Program-made: the position numbers and the translations under genes
Shown here: positions 11,000 to 22,659 of the stretch, in pieces
Layout: every line of letters starts with the position of its first letter
Numbering within the stretch: the stretch's first letter is position 1
Assembly: GCA_032622095.1 (NCBI GenBank)
Contig: CP136061.1
Span: 4,706,505 to 4,770,504 of the forward strand
Origin: Siphonodentalium dalli
Taxonomy: Eukaryota; Mollusca; Scaphopoda; Gadilida; Siphonodentaliidae
Direction of reading: 5' to 3'
DNA length: 64,000 nucleotides
The notes under the pieces: generated by a model
Database searches by the model: none
Seen by the model: only the letters and a program-made list of their open reading frames with translations
What the model was told of the DNA's origin: nothing

Positions 11000-11354
11000 T
11001 CCACCCTAACGCGACAATTGGGTGAGTCATGTTAAAGGTAATTTACAATTAAGAGATTCTTTGCAGCATGCGGATAAAATATTATGGTCATCTGCTTTTG
11101 ATAGTATAATCAGGTCCATAGTATAAGCAGGTACCTGAAGATTTTTTAAATGGCATCTTTCGCGATAGGGACACGGCCTAACTCTGTTCTAGAAGCGTGA
11201 TGTGAGGCGTTTCTATTTAAACATAGAACCCGTTTACAAAACTGTATATGTGTTTGTTCACATGGTATGGCATCTTTGAACGGCAAATTAAGGTCACATC
11301 CATATCATAAAATAGGTTTAATTAGTTAATCAAATAATTTGCATTTAAAGGCGA
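11000..11354. other. No recognised feature
   Basis: AT-rich sequence between the 77-bp repeat and the LINE thumb fragment. No motif was recognised. Confidence 0.4.
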
Positions 11355-11560
11355 TATGTAACACCTGCGTTGTTTTGGTTAAATGTTTTAAAAATAACTT
11401 GGCCTTTGATGCTTATGCGCTCAGATTATCCTGTACTTTTTTTAATTTTTCCATTAGATGTAAAAATTGGTCCTAAATATTTATATTCATCCACTACGTT
11501 TATTGGCATATCATTAATATTAAATGCAATCATTGCCGATGTGCTGACCGCACTGAGTTC
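11355..11560 (-). pseudogene. LINE fragment, reverse transcriptase thumb region
   Basis: The minus-strand frame through 11540-11450 reads INDMPINVVDEYKYLGPIFT followed by SNGKI. This is the YKYLG motif found just after the catalytic palm of CR1/jockey-type LINEs. After a frameshift it continues with a KAKLFLKHL-like segment. Orientation and order fit a continuation of the LINE at 12640-13790, with about 1.1 kb of unrelated sequence between them. Confidence 0.65.
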
Positions 11561-12635
11561 TAGTTCCAATTAAGTCGGAATGAAGATAACCGCTATCTTG
11601 GACGAGTCGCCAGGCCACTTAAAATAATTGTTCGTGGGATAACCCATATGGTGGTCGTTCTATTTAAATAATTACCAGTCCTCTCAGCCATGTTTTGTAC
11701 AGAATTCAGGGGGAAATGGTAGCCACCCATCGAGAGGTCACCCTGAGGATTCATATGAAGGATTCATATGTTTGGTGATGATCGGATGAGGGATAAGCAC
11801 TTTAGGGTGTGCTACATGATTTAGTGAAGCAAAGAGTAAAATCCATGATGGCTGCCAGTGGCCATGGGTTTCATCGAAAATCGTTCAAATTTTACAGCTC
11901 CCATCAGGAGATGATCCTAGACCCATGTACTTAATATCGCTGAAATCGGTTAAAGTTTGTTTTAACACCTTTATGTTTTATTTTATTTTATTTTTGTATA
12001 GTCTATTTAAACCTGATACTTTTCATGTCAATGTGCATTGATAGATCCTTGATGAACACATTTAGCAAGCTGACCCATTGGTATCATCCCTCATTAGGAA
12101 CTGATGATGAACTCAAACCCCATACCTATTACATAATTGAAGCATTTTAAAAACATGTTGTTCCATTATTTTGAAGAAAAATGGCTAAAGGGAAAAAGTT
12201 ACGGTGCCATGAACAATTGTGTTAGCCGGGCTGCTGAACCACCCACCCACCCATCCCCGCCTATAGTGTTCGGAAAAAAATTGCAGACCCCCGCCCCGCC
12301 TGGTCCTCTCTTGATATTTATAGCAGTGGTGGATCAGGATGTCCCCGACGCAGGAGCTATATATGATCCCATAATTGGGGCTATATATGATCCAGAAAGC
12401 TACCATGCGGGGTGGCTAACTGAGATATTTAAGTAAAATATTATATTGTACCTTCTTGCCCAGATTATTCCGACCGATACATTCAACTAAGTCCCTTAGC
12501 GATATTTCACGCCAAACAAGGATCATGGTCGAACATGTTCTATATCAAGCCTCTATATATGCCAGACGGGTCGCTTCTGGTGTTCATTCATTAATAAAAT
12601 GCCAGATATCACACAGACTTGACTAATTTCCGCAT
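11561..12635. other. Non-coding spacer between two LINE pieces
   Basis: No motif was recognised. A C-rich stretch with CCCACCCACCCATCCCCGCC lies at 12240-12300. The small open frames here have no family signature. It is probably sequence inserted into, or rearranged within, the LINE. Confidence 0.45.
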
Positions 12636-12639
12636 CCGT

Positions 12640-13790
12640 AAGAGAACACATGTTTTGGACTGGCCTTAAATGTCCTGTTAGCAGTTTGACTTCGCTTATC
12701 AAGCATTGTTGTCTGGCCTGTTAACAATGAACCGCTCGCGCGCAGGTGATTAATGTTGTCAATTATTGGTGTGGCAATGTAAAATACATGTATTTTACAT
12801 ACAGAAATTACACGTATGTGTGTTTCGTCAACATCAGCAAAAGCCGTATATAAAGGTGGTTTGTTTTCTTTATACCTATTAATGATAGTTCGTAATATAA
12901 AAGCGCTATCAATTGTGCTTGTCACTAGTTGTCAATTGCTTGTCACTAATTAAGTTATTTGCTTCAAGATACGAGTTTATTCGTGTGTGTATAACTTTGT
13001 TGAATAACTTACCAAAATTACTACTTAAAGCGATAGGTCTATAATTGTTAGGGTCATGTCTATTGCCCTTATTATATAGCGTTTTGATTGTTGACTCGCC
13101 CCATGGTAATGACGTGAGTGTAAAACTGTGTTGAACAATTTTGTGACCTCGTCCAACATAAATGGAATTACTCATTTTAATAATTCATTTTAAATGTTAT
13201 CTGGTCCACTAGTTTTGTAATTTTTAAGTTGATACAGGTTATCTAATATTTCGCCTTTAATTATATCATCATTGTTGAAATTTGTCAAAATGGTACTTTG
13301 TTTCACGGATTTTGATTGATTTTCAATTAATTCGATTTTTGGACATAAAAGTTTGTTTGTTTCATTGGATCCACATTATTATATTTTCCCTTCTTCGCTC
13401 GCATATTATTCACGATTCTCTAATATTTCGAGGGTCACTATAATCGAGATTTGATATCGTCAACAATATTTTGATGGGAGATTTCCTTTTTGTCTCCCGT
13501 TTATATACGTTCGTTGCTGTGAAAAATTTCAAAGTCAGAGATCTATCATGTGGTTTTCTGTTCATTTCCTTAATGACATTTTCCATTGCTTTTTTTTAAT
13601 TTTTACATTCCTCATCAAACCATAGTTGAGTCCGTTTACACCTATGTCTATCAAGGGAAACTACTTTTGTTGAGCCATTATTTATTGACTGGAGTATTTC
13701 ATCTAAATTTCGAATCGCCATTTCCGTATCTGTGGGATCTGGCCCATACGAAGACTTTTGGATCTTCATAAGTTTACTTCGCATGTGCGG
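12640..13790 (-). pseudogene. LINE, endonuclease-RT linker to RT palm, decayed
   Basis: Reading on the minus strand from 13784: a linker peptide with TQLWFDEECKN (about 13600), several stops, a KTSGPDNI-like motif near 13205, then HDPNNYRPIALSSNFGKLFN (about 13055-12995) and NLISDKQLTTSDKHN. After a frameshift comes STIDSAFILRTIINRYKENK (about 12915-12860) and LYTAFADV. These are the fingers and palm-entry motifs of jockey/CR1-like reverse transcriptases. The catalytic aspartate region is lost where the 77-bp repeat begins near 12830. It is non-functional, and 5' truncated since no endonuclease domain is present. Confidence 0.78.
12748..12826. repeat. 77-bp dispersed repeat, copy B
   Basis: Homologous to 10923-10999, with the palindrome TGTAAAATACATGTATTTTACA. 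It coincides with the loss of LINE reverse transcriptase homology. Confidence 0.7.
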
Positions 13791-13872
13791 CTGAAAAAAA
13801 GCTTGCTTTGCTCTTTCGCTATCTTCTTTGTATCATTTCGTATGTGTTAGTTGTTAATGTGCCCACGTCTTG

Positions 13873-13919
<47 letters not shown>

Positions 13920-15128
13920 CACCTGGAAATGACACAAGTAAACATATATCCGATTACAGTTTATATGTATAATCTATCAGAGAGCATGCCGTCTATTTAA
14001 GAGTTAACATAATATATTTTACTCACCACGACAGTGATAATTAACAGCAGATGTTTCATTTTGCTTCGACAGTTGAGATACTCAGAGTTTGTATTGGCCC
14101 TTCGTTGTTAGTGCGATACTAAAGACTGTTTACTTCCTCTTTGTGAGTTATATATCTATGCTATATATATATATATATACGTCAGGTTATAGCCTCACTC
14201 TAGTATGCTACCAAAATGTTTAGTATTCTCTCCATTCGTGTTCACTGAGCTATGGTTAAACACCCGGGTATTATTAGATCCAGTGCAGTCATTTTGCACG
14301 CTATTATACACATCTGCATCATAATTACAATATGGGACGTCTAACACGATACTGTAATACTGTAATACTAACGTATTCGTTTAGTCCGTGGGCAAAAATT
14401 CAAAAGGGCTTTTTTTTTTTTATGTCACTCCACATTGTCCGAACAAATGTTTCATTATATCAAAGGTCATCATCTCCTGGATTAGAAAATATTTGTTGCT
14501 AGGCTGGCAAAGTATCAAATCATGGCGAAATTACGGGGGATAACAAATATTTGACAGCGACCATGGTGACATGGAATGATGTACCATTACATCACGATTA
14601 CTCGAAATCCTTCTAAAATATAGTACTTTACGATATAATATATCCTTTCCCGACAAATGACCTTAAATTTTAGAAAAATTGGTTCAAATTGTCGAAATGG
14701 TGAACAAAACGCTCAAATTATATTTGTCCTGACCTTTGAACCTGGGTTTAATGTAACCAATGCATGTAGTGTTGTTTTGAAGTTATACAGAAGACACCAG
14801 CAATGATTATTCTGATGATTCAGTAGATATACAATTTGTAAAGCTATGGATATGAGACATTGTATATATTGGGTCAAACATAACCCTACCTCATAAATTA
14901 CGCAATGGCACGGATTTCGCCAAATATTCGTTTTTGACAAACCTAGCTGGTGCTATTGTGCACAATAAATTAAAAAATTACCGGATATATATCTTCTTTT
15001 TCTGAAATATTACTAAACAAAATGCCGCTATGACAAAAAGCACAAATAAATGCCCCCCAATTATTATCAGTATAAAATGAACAATTCATTGTTTATGTCA
15101 CTCTTTATATATATAATACTAAGGGTTG
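13791..15128. other. Non-coding with TA microsatellites
   Basis: (TA)n runs lie at about 13877-13919 and 14163-14180. The remainder is AT-rich without motifs. No gene was recognised. Confidence 0.6.
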
Positions 15129-16770
15129 TGACTAATTACTGCCCGGGCAAGCCCGCGGGCAAACCCGGACACGCTCAAGCAAGTGGCCAAACCCGGGCAG
15201 CTCCATGGGCCCGCGGACAGTCTAATGTGATGGCTTATGGTAGTATGATACAAAATAATCATAGCTTATGAACAATTACTGTGTCATCCACCTGCGGTTT
15301 ATAACCCTTTAAATGACGATATTGACTAAAAGAACCCGGTAGAGTCCGGGTACACAGGGTAGCGAGGCACTTACTAAAGGTATGATGTGAAGATTGACTC
15401 GCCATCTCGTTCAAGGCCGGCTTCATTAACCCCTTAAATGACGATATGCACCAGAAGAACACAGGAGTGCCCGGTCAAGCCCGGGCAGCCGCATGGGCAC
15501 ACGTACAACATACTATGATGCCTTATGGTAGTGGGATGCATACTAAGTATAGTTTGCGAACGTTTATTTGCTGTGTCATTTACAGCCGGTGTTATTAACC
15601 CTTTAAATTCAGATATTGACTAAATAGTGGTATAGACTGTTAACCAAATTGTTCACTTTGTGATTAAAGTATGAAATTTTGCACCTACGTACATATTGAT
15701 AAACTTATTGATATTAGGTATGGAACCACGCTGAAATTTGACTTTAACCCCTCTTAATTCACGAATTTAAAGAGTGTTTCATAATTATACAATTTACTAA
15801 ATGTCGCAATTATTCTTACCATGGAATAGGCAATAAAAAATTAGCCAGATATATTGATACAGTTTTAGACGAAAATTAGAACCCCCGTCCAAGATGGCCG
15901 TCAAAATGGCAGCCGTAAATATAAAATTTACAATATTTCACTAATATATTCTATATCAGTTTCCGCCGTTTGCAACTGGTTGATAATTTGACTTTATTTA
16001 GTGATGTTCACGTTAACTGATCATTATAGCAATGAAATATGTCATTCATATGGTTCCATCCTCTTGAAATCCTTAAAAAATCGATTTTTACAGAATTCAA
16101 TATAAATTTTTAGCAAAAAAACATACATTTTTATTCAACAAGAAATGAGCAGAACTGCACAATGTAAGTGATGCATACCATTACTTGTGACAATATTAAC
16201 CCAATATAATCACAATTGTCACATTGGCTAAAAATGGCGGCCAAAATATCGAAAATGGTAAATATGGTCCCAGTGTGCCAAACAATCGCTTGTAAAAAAA
16301 AGTTGTGGTTGATGTATAAAATTGGATAAATACACCGAATACTAACATTTCGGATGTATCTTTAAGTGTTACGATTACATTACCAACATATTGGATTTTC
16401 TCTCGAAATAATAACTTATCATGCTTGAACTATTTGGTATTTATTGATTTAATCAGTCTTAAATGCATCACATGGAGGTGTTTTAGAAAAAAATACCCAA
16501 GATGGCTTGCAAAATATCCACAAAATTTGATAGAAAAGTTCACATATATCCCGAACATTATTCTCTACTCTTCTGTAGAGGTAGAAACTTGTGTTTCACT
16601 TGGCTATCAAACGTGCTGCTTAATCAACTGGCAATTAAATATTCTAATCTCGTTGTCCCTGTACCTTATACCTTGCATCATGTTATAGTGGACTTGTCAT
16701 GCCCCATAATGTACAGGGACAGCAGTAATAGAATGGGCGTATCCGGGCTTGCCCGGGCAGTAATTAGTCA
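15129..16770. mobile_element. 1.64-kb inverted-repeat element with CCCGGGC-rich ends
   Basis: The left end (15129-15155, starting TGACTAATTACTGCCCGGGC) is the exact 27-bp inverse of the right end (16744-16770, ending GCCCGGGCAGTAATTAGTCA). The first 400 bp hold degenerate sub-repeats of about 150 bp, with AACCCTTTAAATGACGATAT and CCCGGGCAGC or similar around 15140-15200, 15300-15350 and 15430-15500. The interior is AT-rich with ATGGCGGCCAAAAT-type stretches (16220) and no open frame of note. It is probably a non-autonomous DNA element. A target duplication was not recognised. Confidence 0.75.
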
Positions 16771-17930
16771 CATCGTTCTCCGAAAGCTTTCAGAATGGTG
16801 GGCCCAGTTGTTTCATTCATCGCACGCCCGGTTACAACGGCAGCACCCAAAAAACGTATGAAATTTTGCTTTATCATCAGCAACCGTGACATATACCCTG
16901 AGCCAACATGTGGAAACACCTCCCCATCTGCGGAATTTTGAAGACCCAATTATTATTATAGAGCATGACATTCCACATATTTTAAGCATGTTTGCCATTT
17001 TGTCTAAATTGTACAGTTTGGTTGTGTAGTGGTATGTACACGTAGTTCCCCTAATACTGGGCTATACTAGTGTTACATACATGGAGGTGCAGTTGGTTTC
17101 AATTTGAAGGGGTGTTATCATATAATAGTAATATACAATCAAATCAATCATGGATGTATTATTGTATTGTTCACAAATTTAAATTGAAATGATATTTTTG
17201 TTATATTGTGAAGAGTTTTCTGAGGGTCAACATGGTCTAAATGTCTTGTCTATAGTTATTCACCTGTTTTTGTTCTTTCCCCATACCAACTAATGTACGA
17301 AACTGCAGATGCCATTATCTCGCCGGATTCAACTGTTGTCAGAAACCTGTTTAGTGTTTATTCAATTGTGCATTAACCTAACATAGACTGATAAATCCAT
17401 AACGTGGCCATACATGGTCATACAGCCACATGTGGTATATGTGTGCACTCACACATGACCAAACAGCTATGATTCACCAGGCAGGAACATCAGGAATACT
17501 CATATACTCATGTACACATATGACTATTTAGTCACTACATGTATACATATTCACTATATTAGTGACGTCATTCATGATCATACAGTCTCTCCATGTAAAC
17601 TACTGCTTATCCGTTGCTTAATAATACAACGCAAGAGCAACTCTCTTGACCAATACATGCACTTGTTGCATTTGACATTCTTCTTGGGAAATGGGGGAGG
17701 GCTCTAAAAAGTATAATGAAACTTGCGGGAAAACGGTTCAACAAGAATAATCCGGTTTGCTGACAATTTTCATTTAATGAGGAGGTCAAGTGACCAATAC
17801 GATACGAGGGCGACATGGGGATCCAGTGTGAGTGTTATGTTATGTATTGAGGGCTAATATCGACACTTCTCAGTGGCCACTTCCTCCTGTCGTGCATGGG
17901 TGGTTTTTCTTGAGACCCCGCACTGTTCTG
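16771..17930. other. No recognised feature
   Basis: AT-rich non-coding sequence. The stretch 17500-17560 is rich in CATATAC/TACATG words. No gene was recognised. Confidence 0.45.
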
Positions 17931-18664
17931 GCCAGTACTTCGTCCGGGCTTTGACCTTGAATTGTCCATTTTGAAGGTCAAGTGGGGTCACGATTTGACC
18001 AGTCCAAAACACTGCCCGACAAAAGTACCAGACAAACGTGCCAGTCGAAATATATCCGGTTTTACCCGATTTGACCTTGAATTGATCATTTTGAATGTCA
18101 AGGTCAGGTCGGGGTCACGATTTGACCCATCCAAAACACTCAATGGACAAAAGTAACCCTATGTATAAAATTTCGTCGAAATCCCATCAAAATTGGCGAT
18201 TTTACCTTGAATTGACCCGATTTCAAGGTCAAGGTCACGTCGTACGGGCAAATGAATATGCTTATGAGACTCCCCATACGAAAGTTCCCCCACATACCAA
18301 GTTTCATCGAAATCCCGTGATATTCGGGCGTTTGACCTTGAAATCACCCGATGTCAATATCAAGGTCACGTCGCACGGGCAAATTAATAGGTTTAGGCCA
18401 CTCCCCACCCGAAGGTCCCCCCACATACCAAGTTTCATCGAAATCCCGTTATATTCGGGCGTTTGACCTTGAAATTACCCGATTTCAAGGTCAAGGTTAC
18501 GTCGCACGGGCAAATTAATAGGCCCATGTCACTCCCCGGCCGAAAATACCCACACATACCAAGTTTCATTGAAATCGGCTCGGCCGTCTTTGAGTCCATC
18601 GATTACAGACAGACACACACACAGACACACACACACACAGATCTTCCAAAAATATATAATAGAT
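17931..18664 (+). repeat. Five ~130-bp tandem units with TCAAGGTCA motifs (left arm)
   Basis: Units begin with TTTGACCTTGAA or a variant at about 17949, 18069, 18202, 18330 and 18462. Each also carries TTTCAAGGTCAAGGTCACGT and ACCAAGTTTCATCGAAATCC. The arm ends in a CA/CAGA-rich microsatellite at 18608-18640. The mirror-image arm is at 19334-20063. The repeated TCAAGGTCA is identical to the extended half-site bound by ERR/FTZ-F1-type nuclear receptors, but here it is part of a repeat and no function is implied. Confidence 0.85.
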
Positions 18665-19291
18665 ACTAGCAGGTTAGCCCGCCACTGGCGGCAATAGTCA
18701 GAAACATGACAATTTTAATTTAATTTTTTGTTTTTCAATGTGTTAATTTTTTTTGTTTTTCAATGAGTTAATTGTGCCTTTTTAATTTTTTAATTGAATT
18801 TTTTGTTTTTAAATTTTACCCGATTTTTTTTGGTTTTTCAATGAGTTAATTGTGCCTTTTTAATTTTGTTTTTCAATTTTACCCGATTTTTTTTGTTTTT
18901 CAATGAACCCGTCCATGACACTTCCCGTATTTAGCAAGTTTGAGCTCAATCGGTTCAAGTCAATAAAGGACACACACATATATATGACACTTCCCGTAGG
19001 TAGCAAGTTTGAGCTCAATCGGCATTCCCTGGGATTTCCCAGTCAATATTTAGCAAGTTAGAGCTCAATCGGTTCGAGTCTATAAAGGATACACTCATAT
19101 ATATGACACTTCCCATAGGTAGCAAGTTTGAGCCCAATCGGCATTCCCTGGAATGTCCCAGTCACCAACGCGGCGTAATTTTGGTACATATATAGAGACC
19201 AATTGTCCATCGGCTGTCATGTGTAGTAAAGATGCCGTGGGGATGCCCGTTCCTACACGCGTTTTCGATTCTATGAAGTACCCACATATAT

Positions 19292-19333
<42 letters not shown>
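18665..19333. repeat. Spacer with nested short repeats and TA microsatellite
   Basis: It begins ACTAGCAGGTTAGCCCGCC, also found at 21304. T-rich sub-repeats follow, with GAGTTAATTGTGCCTTTTTA (18715-18905). Then come four partial copies of a unit containing TAGCAAGTTTGAGCTCAATC (18910-19145). A (CA)n(TA)n microsatellite lies at 19283-19337. No coding capacity is convincing. Confidence 0.75.
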
Positions 19334-19337
<4 letters not shown>

Positions 19338-20085
19338 ATTATATATTTTGGAAGATATGTGTGTCTGGGTGTCTGTCTGTGTGTCTGTCTGTGTGTTCGC
19401 GATGAACTCGAAAACGGCCAACCCGATTTCTATGAAACTTGGTATGTGGGGGTATTTTCGGCCGGGAACGAACATAGGCATATTAAGTTGTCCGTGCGAC
19501 GTGACCTTGACCTTGAAATCGGGTAATTTCAAGGTCAAACGCCCGAATATCACGGGATTTCGATGAAACTTGGTATGTGTGGGTATCTTCGGCCGGGGAG
19601 TGGCATAAACGTATTAATTTGTCCGTGCGACGTGACCTTGACCTTGAAATCGGGTCATTTCAAGGTCAAATGCCAAATATTACGGGATTTCAATGAAACT
19701 TGATATGCGGGGGTACATTCGTATGGGGAGTCTCATAAGCATATTCATTTGACCGTGCGACGTGACCTTGAAATCGGGTCAATTCAAGGTCAAATCGCCA
19801 ATTTTGATGGGATTTTGACGAAATTTGATACATGGGTGTACTTTTGTCAACTGCGTGTTTTGGACGGGTCAAATCGTGACCCCGGCCTGACCTTGACCTT
19901 CAAAATAATAAATTCAAGGTCAAATCGGGTAAAACCGGATGGATTTCGACGGGCACATTTGTCGGGTACTTTTGTTCGGGCAGTGTTTTGGACTGGTCAA
20001 ATCGTTACCTCAACTGACCTTGACCTTAAAAATGGTCAATTCAAGGTCAAAGCCCGGACGAAGTCGGGTCACCTTCTAGTATATA
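19334..20085 (-). repeat. TCAAGGTCA tandem array (right arm, inverted)
   Basis: Reverse-complement counterpart of 17931-18664, with about five units (GTGACCTTGACCTTGAAATC at about 19500, 19630 and so on) and a GTCTGTCTGTGTGT microsatellite. The outer end continues further than the left arm, to GACCCGACTTCGTCCGGGC on the reverse strand next to a TA run at 20078-20105. With the left arm it makes an imperfect inverted repeat of about 2.1 kb. Confidence 0.85.
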
Positions 20086-20104
20086 TATATATATATATAT
20101 ATAT

Positions 20105-20494
20105 AAGAATAAATTGAAAGCATGGCTTAGAAAAACATTATTGTATTGTAACTAGGCCTTTCACAGCTACTGCTGATCTTCAGGTTACACAATGTATAAT
20201 ATCATAATTTATAATGAATATTAACGTCACTTCCGAATTTTGGTTTCATTGTGACGTCACTTCCCTGGATATTTATTCCTGTGATGGTTTTAAGTTTTTT
20301 ACTCTGAATTTAGTTTAATAGAATAAATATCCAGGGAAGTGACGTCACAATGAAACCAAAATTCGGAAGTGACGTTAATATTCATTATACATTATGATAT
20401 TATACATTGTGTAACCTGAAGATCAGCATTAGCTGTGACAGGCCTAGTTACAATACAATAATGTTTTTCTAAGCCATGCTTTCAATTTATTCTT
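20105..20494. mobile_element. 390-bp palindromic (foldback) element
   Basis: The left arm from 20105 (AAGAATAAATTGAAAGCATG) pairs almost perfectly with the right arm ending at 20494. The arms are about 180 bp around a short AT-rich centre near 20295. Each arm contains GGAAGTGACGTCACAATG or its complement, a CRE-like TGACGTCA. Flanks are TATA-rich on both sides, so a TA-type target is possible. There is no open reading frame. Confidence 0.88.
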
Positions 20495-21290
20495 ATATAC
20501 AACTGTACGCATGCATCAAACAACCGCATATATATATATATACGGAAGTCTCAAATTATATAGTAGATTGGTAAATTCCAGTAGCTTTATAACGGTATAT
20601 CTGGGAGAAATCTGATTCTATATTCGTGATTATCTGGGATGATTTCGGTATATACCGAAGGTATATACTGTAGAAAGAAAGCGCGCCACACTCACGTACC
20701 AAGTTTCGTCCCGATCGGTCGAGGTGTTGGTATCTTATGCAAAAGACGAAATTGTGAGTGTTGGTCAATAGTCCCCGTCGTGAACCCCAACGCGACGTAA
20801 ACATGTGTTGCGTTCTAAAAATAGGAAAGCACTCTCTCTCTCTGCATAATAAATTTCGAGCGATGACGTTTGCGTAAATACGAAATTGTGAGTGTTGGTT
20901 TGTAACCGGGATTTATGAGAAGCATTATGTCTATAACTACCCCCCTAAGCCCTGACCTAAGTGTCATACATACTATAAAAATGATGTTGTAAGAGTATGG
21001 CATCCAATAAATCTCCCCGCATAGGAAATGCACTCAATGTTCCCGTATAACTATGCAGATGCTAATAACGTTGAATGGGAAACAGACGCTCTTTATAGCG
21101 ATGCGTCAAAAACAAACGCTCATTAAATAATCACTTGATTAACCCCCGCCGTGCCTTTGCGGTGATTTGGGAGTGGATAAAGGGTGCTCTGAGCTTCTCC
21201 AAAATGCGACCACGGCGGTGACGGTGGGATTTTACACTTACATACGATATTTGAGCTCTATCTGTACACGCGTTTTGGATTCTATGAAGT
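20495..21290. other. No gene recognised; two short related segments
   Basis: GACGAAATTGTGAGTGTTGG (20743) and ATACGAAATTGTGAGTGTTG (20878) mark two related stretches. ACCAAGTTTCGTCCCGATCG (20698) belongs to the same loose class as the ACCAAGTTTCAT motifs upstream. Otherwise AT-rich. Confidence 0.5.
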
Positions 21291-21299
21291 ACCCACATA

Positions 21300-21560
21300 T
21301 ATAGTATAGACTAGCAGGTTAGCCCGCCAGTGGCGGCAATCGTCAGAAACTGGAAATCGGCTCAGCGGATCCCGAGATATGAGTTCAAGGTCATTTGAAG
21401 GTCAAATGTTACTCCATGTTACTCCTCGGGTCAAACTACGATAACACCCCAAAAATGGTGGAAATCGGCCCAGCGGATTCAGAGATTCGGGTACAAGGTC
21501 ATTTGAAAGGTCAAGGTCACGCCGCACGGGCATCTGGATGTGACGAAATTGCTCAGCGCC
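21300..21560. repeat. Fragment of AAGGTCA-type dispersed repeat
   Basis: It begins ACTAGCAGGTTAGCCCGCC like 18665. It has two partial units around 21384 and 21495 with CAAGGTCATTTGAA, the second adding AGGTCAAGGTCACGCCGCAC, plus ATCGGCYCAGCGGAT-type sequence. It belongs to the family that makes up 17931-20085. Confidence 0.7.
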
Positions 21561-21789
21561 TCATACTACCCGTTTCCACCAACAGTAACTATCTTTGTTC
21601 TATATGTACTCAATTTCAGGGATGAAGTTAATTTTTTACGAAAACTATTTTCTTTTTTTTTAGTATCTAGAGTATAGAAAATAACATAACCGGGACGATA
21701 AGCACCAGACACAAGTCGCCATCTTATTTGATATTGAATCTGCTGTCGATTTATTTCATATGGTTCTGGTGTCTTAGAGGGACACCCAT

Positions 21790-22190
21790 AAGTATGTTAA
21801 CTTTTCAAATCATGAATGTCTGCGAGAAAATAAATAAATCATTTTTCATTGCATATTTTAGTTTTTCTGCGACCATTTGCTGTACTATTTTTTGGAGGAA
21901 AAGTCATCTTAAAACAATATGTCTGAAAAGTTGAATCAATATTGAATGTTTATGGCTGTCAGATTATCACAAACGTGGTTGAATAATATTTATGTTGTTT
22001 TATGTTCTTTTGGTGGTTCACACAACACACGAATAGTTCTACAAATGGCCACCAAAAACAATCTGAAATATTCAATGAAAATTGTTTTATTTATTTCCTC
22101 GCTGACATTTATGATTTCAGAGAGTAAGTTGAGCGCAAACCCTAGTTGGGTTGATAAGCTAAATAATGCAGTGTTGTTGCAAATATTCAA
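21790..22190. repeat. Diverged inverted repeat pair with shared peptide pattern
   Basis: The plus strand at 21800-21895 and the minus strand at 22150-22040 are homologous. Their translations read IMNVCEKINKSFFIAYFSF and IINVSEEINKTIFIEYFRLF, both followed by a short spacer and a CCTI or CRTI motif. Conservation at the amino-acid level suggests an old coding or repeat-derived sequence. No family was recognised. Confidence 0.55.
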
Positions 22191-22659
22191 ATGAACAGCC
22201 TTGAATTTAAAAAAAAAAAAATTTAATACAATTTGATTTTACCCAATTAGAATGTATCCATCATTGTGTGAGGTGAACAGGTGCTGTTATAGCATTACAT
22301 TGGTTATAGAGATATAATAATTGTCCTCTTCAAAATAATAGTTTGGAATTGCCATTTTTTGAAAATTCACGAATGGGGCGCCTCCTTAACATCAACATAA
22401 ACTTATAACGCTATAGCTGATATCAAAATGCACACATTCACGTTTGCTCTTTCATGTGAGGCATCTGATGTTATGGCGATGGTTCACAATGTGAATAAGT
22501 ATGTAAAATCAATTAGGTGCTTCAAATAATGCATTTACCACATGCGTGCCAATTCGATGAACACCAATAACCTATATCCCATATGTACGCATATAAAGAT
22601 GTGTTCATGGATCAACGGGGGGAGGTAATACAACATTTGCAGGAATGTATGCCGGGGTG
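22191..22659. other. No recognised feature
   Basis: AT-rich sequence with a poly-A run near 22207-22223. No motif was recognised. Confidence 0.45.

Noticed and set aside
18095..20117. Frames of 120-150 codons within the TCAAGGTCA arrays
   Set aside because: Several frames are open on both strands over the same repeats, and they run into CA/TA microsatellites.
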